A stretch of 5,926 nucleotides of DNA from Prolixibacteraceae bacterium (GTDB lineage Bacteria; Bacteroidota; Bacteroidia; Bacteroidales; Prolixibacteraceae). Below, piece by piece: positions 5,801 to 5,926 of this stretch (position 1 is its first letter; each line of letters starts with the position of its first letter). Location: assembly GCA_016930735.1 (NCBI GenBank), contig JAFGGF010000413.1:1-5926 (forward strand). The letters run 5' to 3'. The position numbers were made by a program, and so were the translations under genes. The notes under the pieces were generated by a model that was given only the letters and a program-made list of their open reading frames with translations, ran no database searches and was not told the origin of the DNA.

Positions 5801-5926
5801 TTATTTCCCTTTCATTGTTTCCTCTCTGATGGTTCTAAATTCCGACCCCTCGTTCCATTCCGGCCATTCTGTTGAGTTGGCAAGGTTCAGCCCGATATTA
5901 TAAAATAATTCGGCATCCTGCACCAG
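5801..5926 (-). CDS. C-terminal end of an unrecognised protein (gene continues beyond the window)
   Basis: On the - strand the frame is open from the window edge to a TAA at 5801-5803, encoding the last 41 residues of a protein. It begins LVQDAELFYNIGLNLANSTE and ends ETMKGK. The composition looks like real coding sequence: acidic, with two Trp in WPEWNEGSEF and a hydrophilic tail. The gene has the same strand as the fumarase, with an 87-bp gap, consistent with tandem genes. I do not recognise the family from this fragment, so no function is offered. An overlapping + strand frame at 5712-5903 is rejected as its shadow. Confidence 0.65.
   Translation of the reverse strand: MVQDAELFYNIGLNLANSTEWPEWNEGSEFRTIREETMKGK

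Noticed and set aside
5712..5903. 63-residue + strand reading frame
   Set aside because: It lies across the fumarase upstream gap and antisense to the better-supported protein tail at 5801-5926, and it has no recognisable features.

Overview
The window looks like chromosomal DNA from a member of the Bacteroidota, probably Bacteroidales/Marinilabiliales-like. This placement is inferred. It rests on the AT-rich intergenic DNA, the near absence of Shine-Dalgarno sequences, a TAnnTTTG-type promoter motif upstream of the regulator gene, a SusC-era style outer-membrane TonB receptor, and a class I Fe-S fumarase. No RNA gene, CRISPR array, insertion sequence or complete mobile element is visible.

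Left part, + strand. Bases 1-1113 are the 3' part of a serine hydrolase of the beta-lactamase/penicillin-binding-protein family; the gene enters from outside the window. After 59 bp comes a complete TonB-dependent outer-membrane receptor (1173-3260) of the siderophore/iron-chelate type. A 90-bp AT-rich gap follows, carrying a promoter and several palindromes, and then a TetR/AcrR-family regulator (3351-3938). The palindromes overlap the regulator's own promoter, so autoregulation is plausible. Control of the receptor by this regulator is only a hypothesis.

Right part, - strand. A complete class I fumarate hydratase (4109-5713, TCA cycle) is convergent with the regulator. Upstream of it, 87 bp away, is the last 41 codons of another - strand gene (5801-5926), which I do not recognise.

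The most interesting stretch is the 170 bp between the two convergent genes. It holds a second copy of the last 17 codons plus stop of the fumarase gene and a few bases beyond. This copy lies in direct orientation, 100-101 bp downstream of the real gene end. The core is 44 bp identical, while the last codons differ only synonymously (Ala, Asp and the stop codon). That pattern resembles elements that integrate into the 3' end of a housekeeping gene and supply a replacement tail, as phage 21/e14 do at E. coli icd. Here only 37 bp, with hairpin-forming sequence, remain between the copies. It could be a collapsed integration scar, a recombination scar between two fumarase alleles, or a short tandem duplication that has drifted. 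Apart from this, the window is ordinary, and I see no convincing new multi-gene system.
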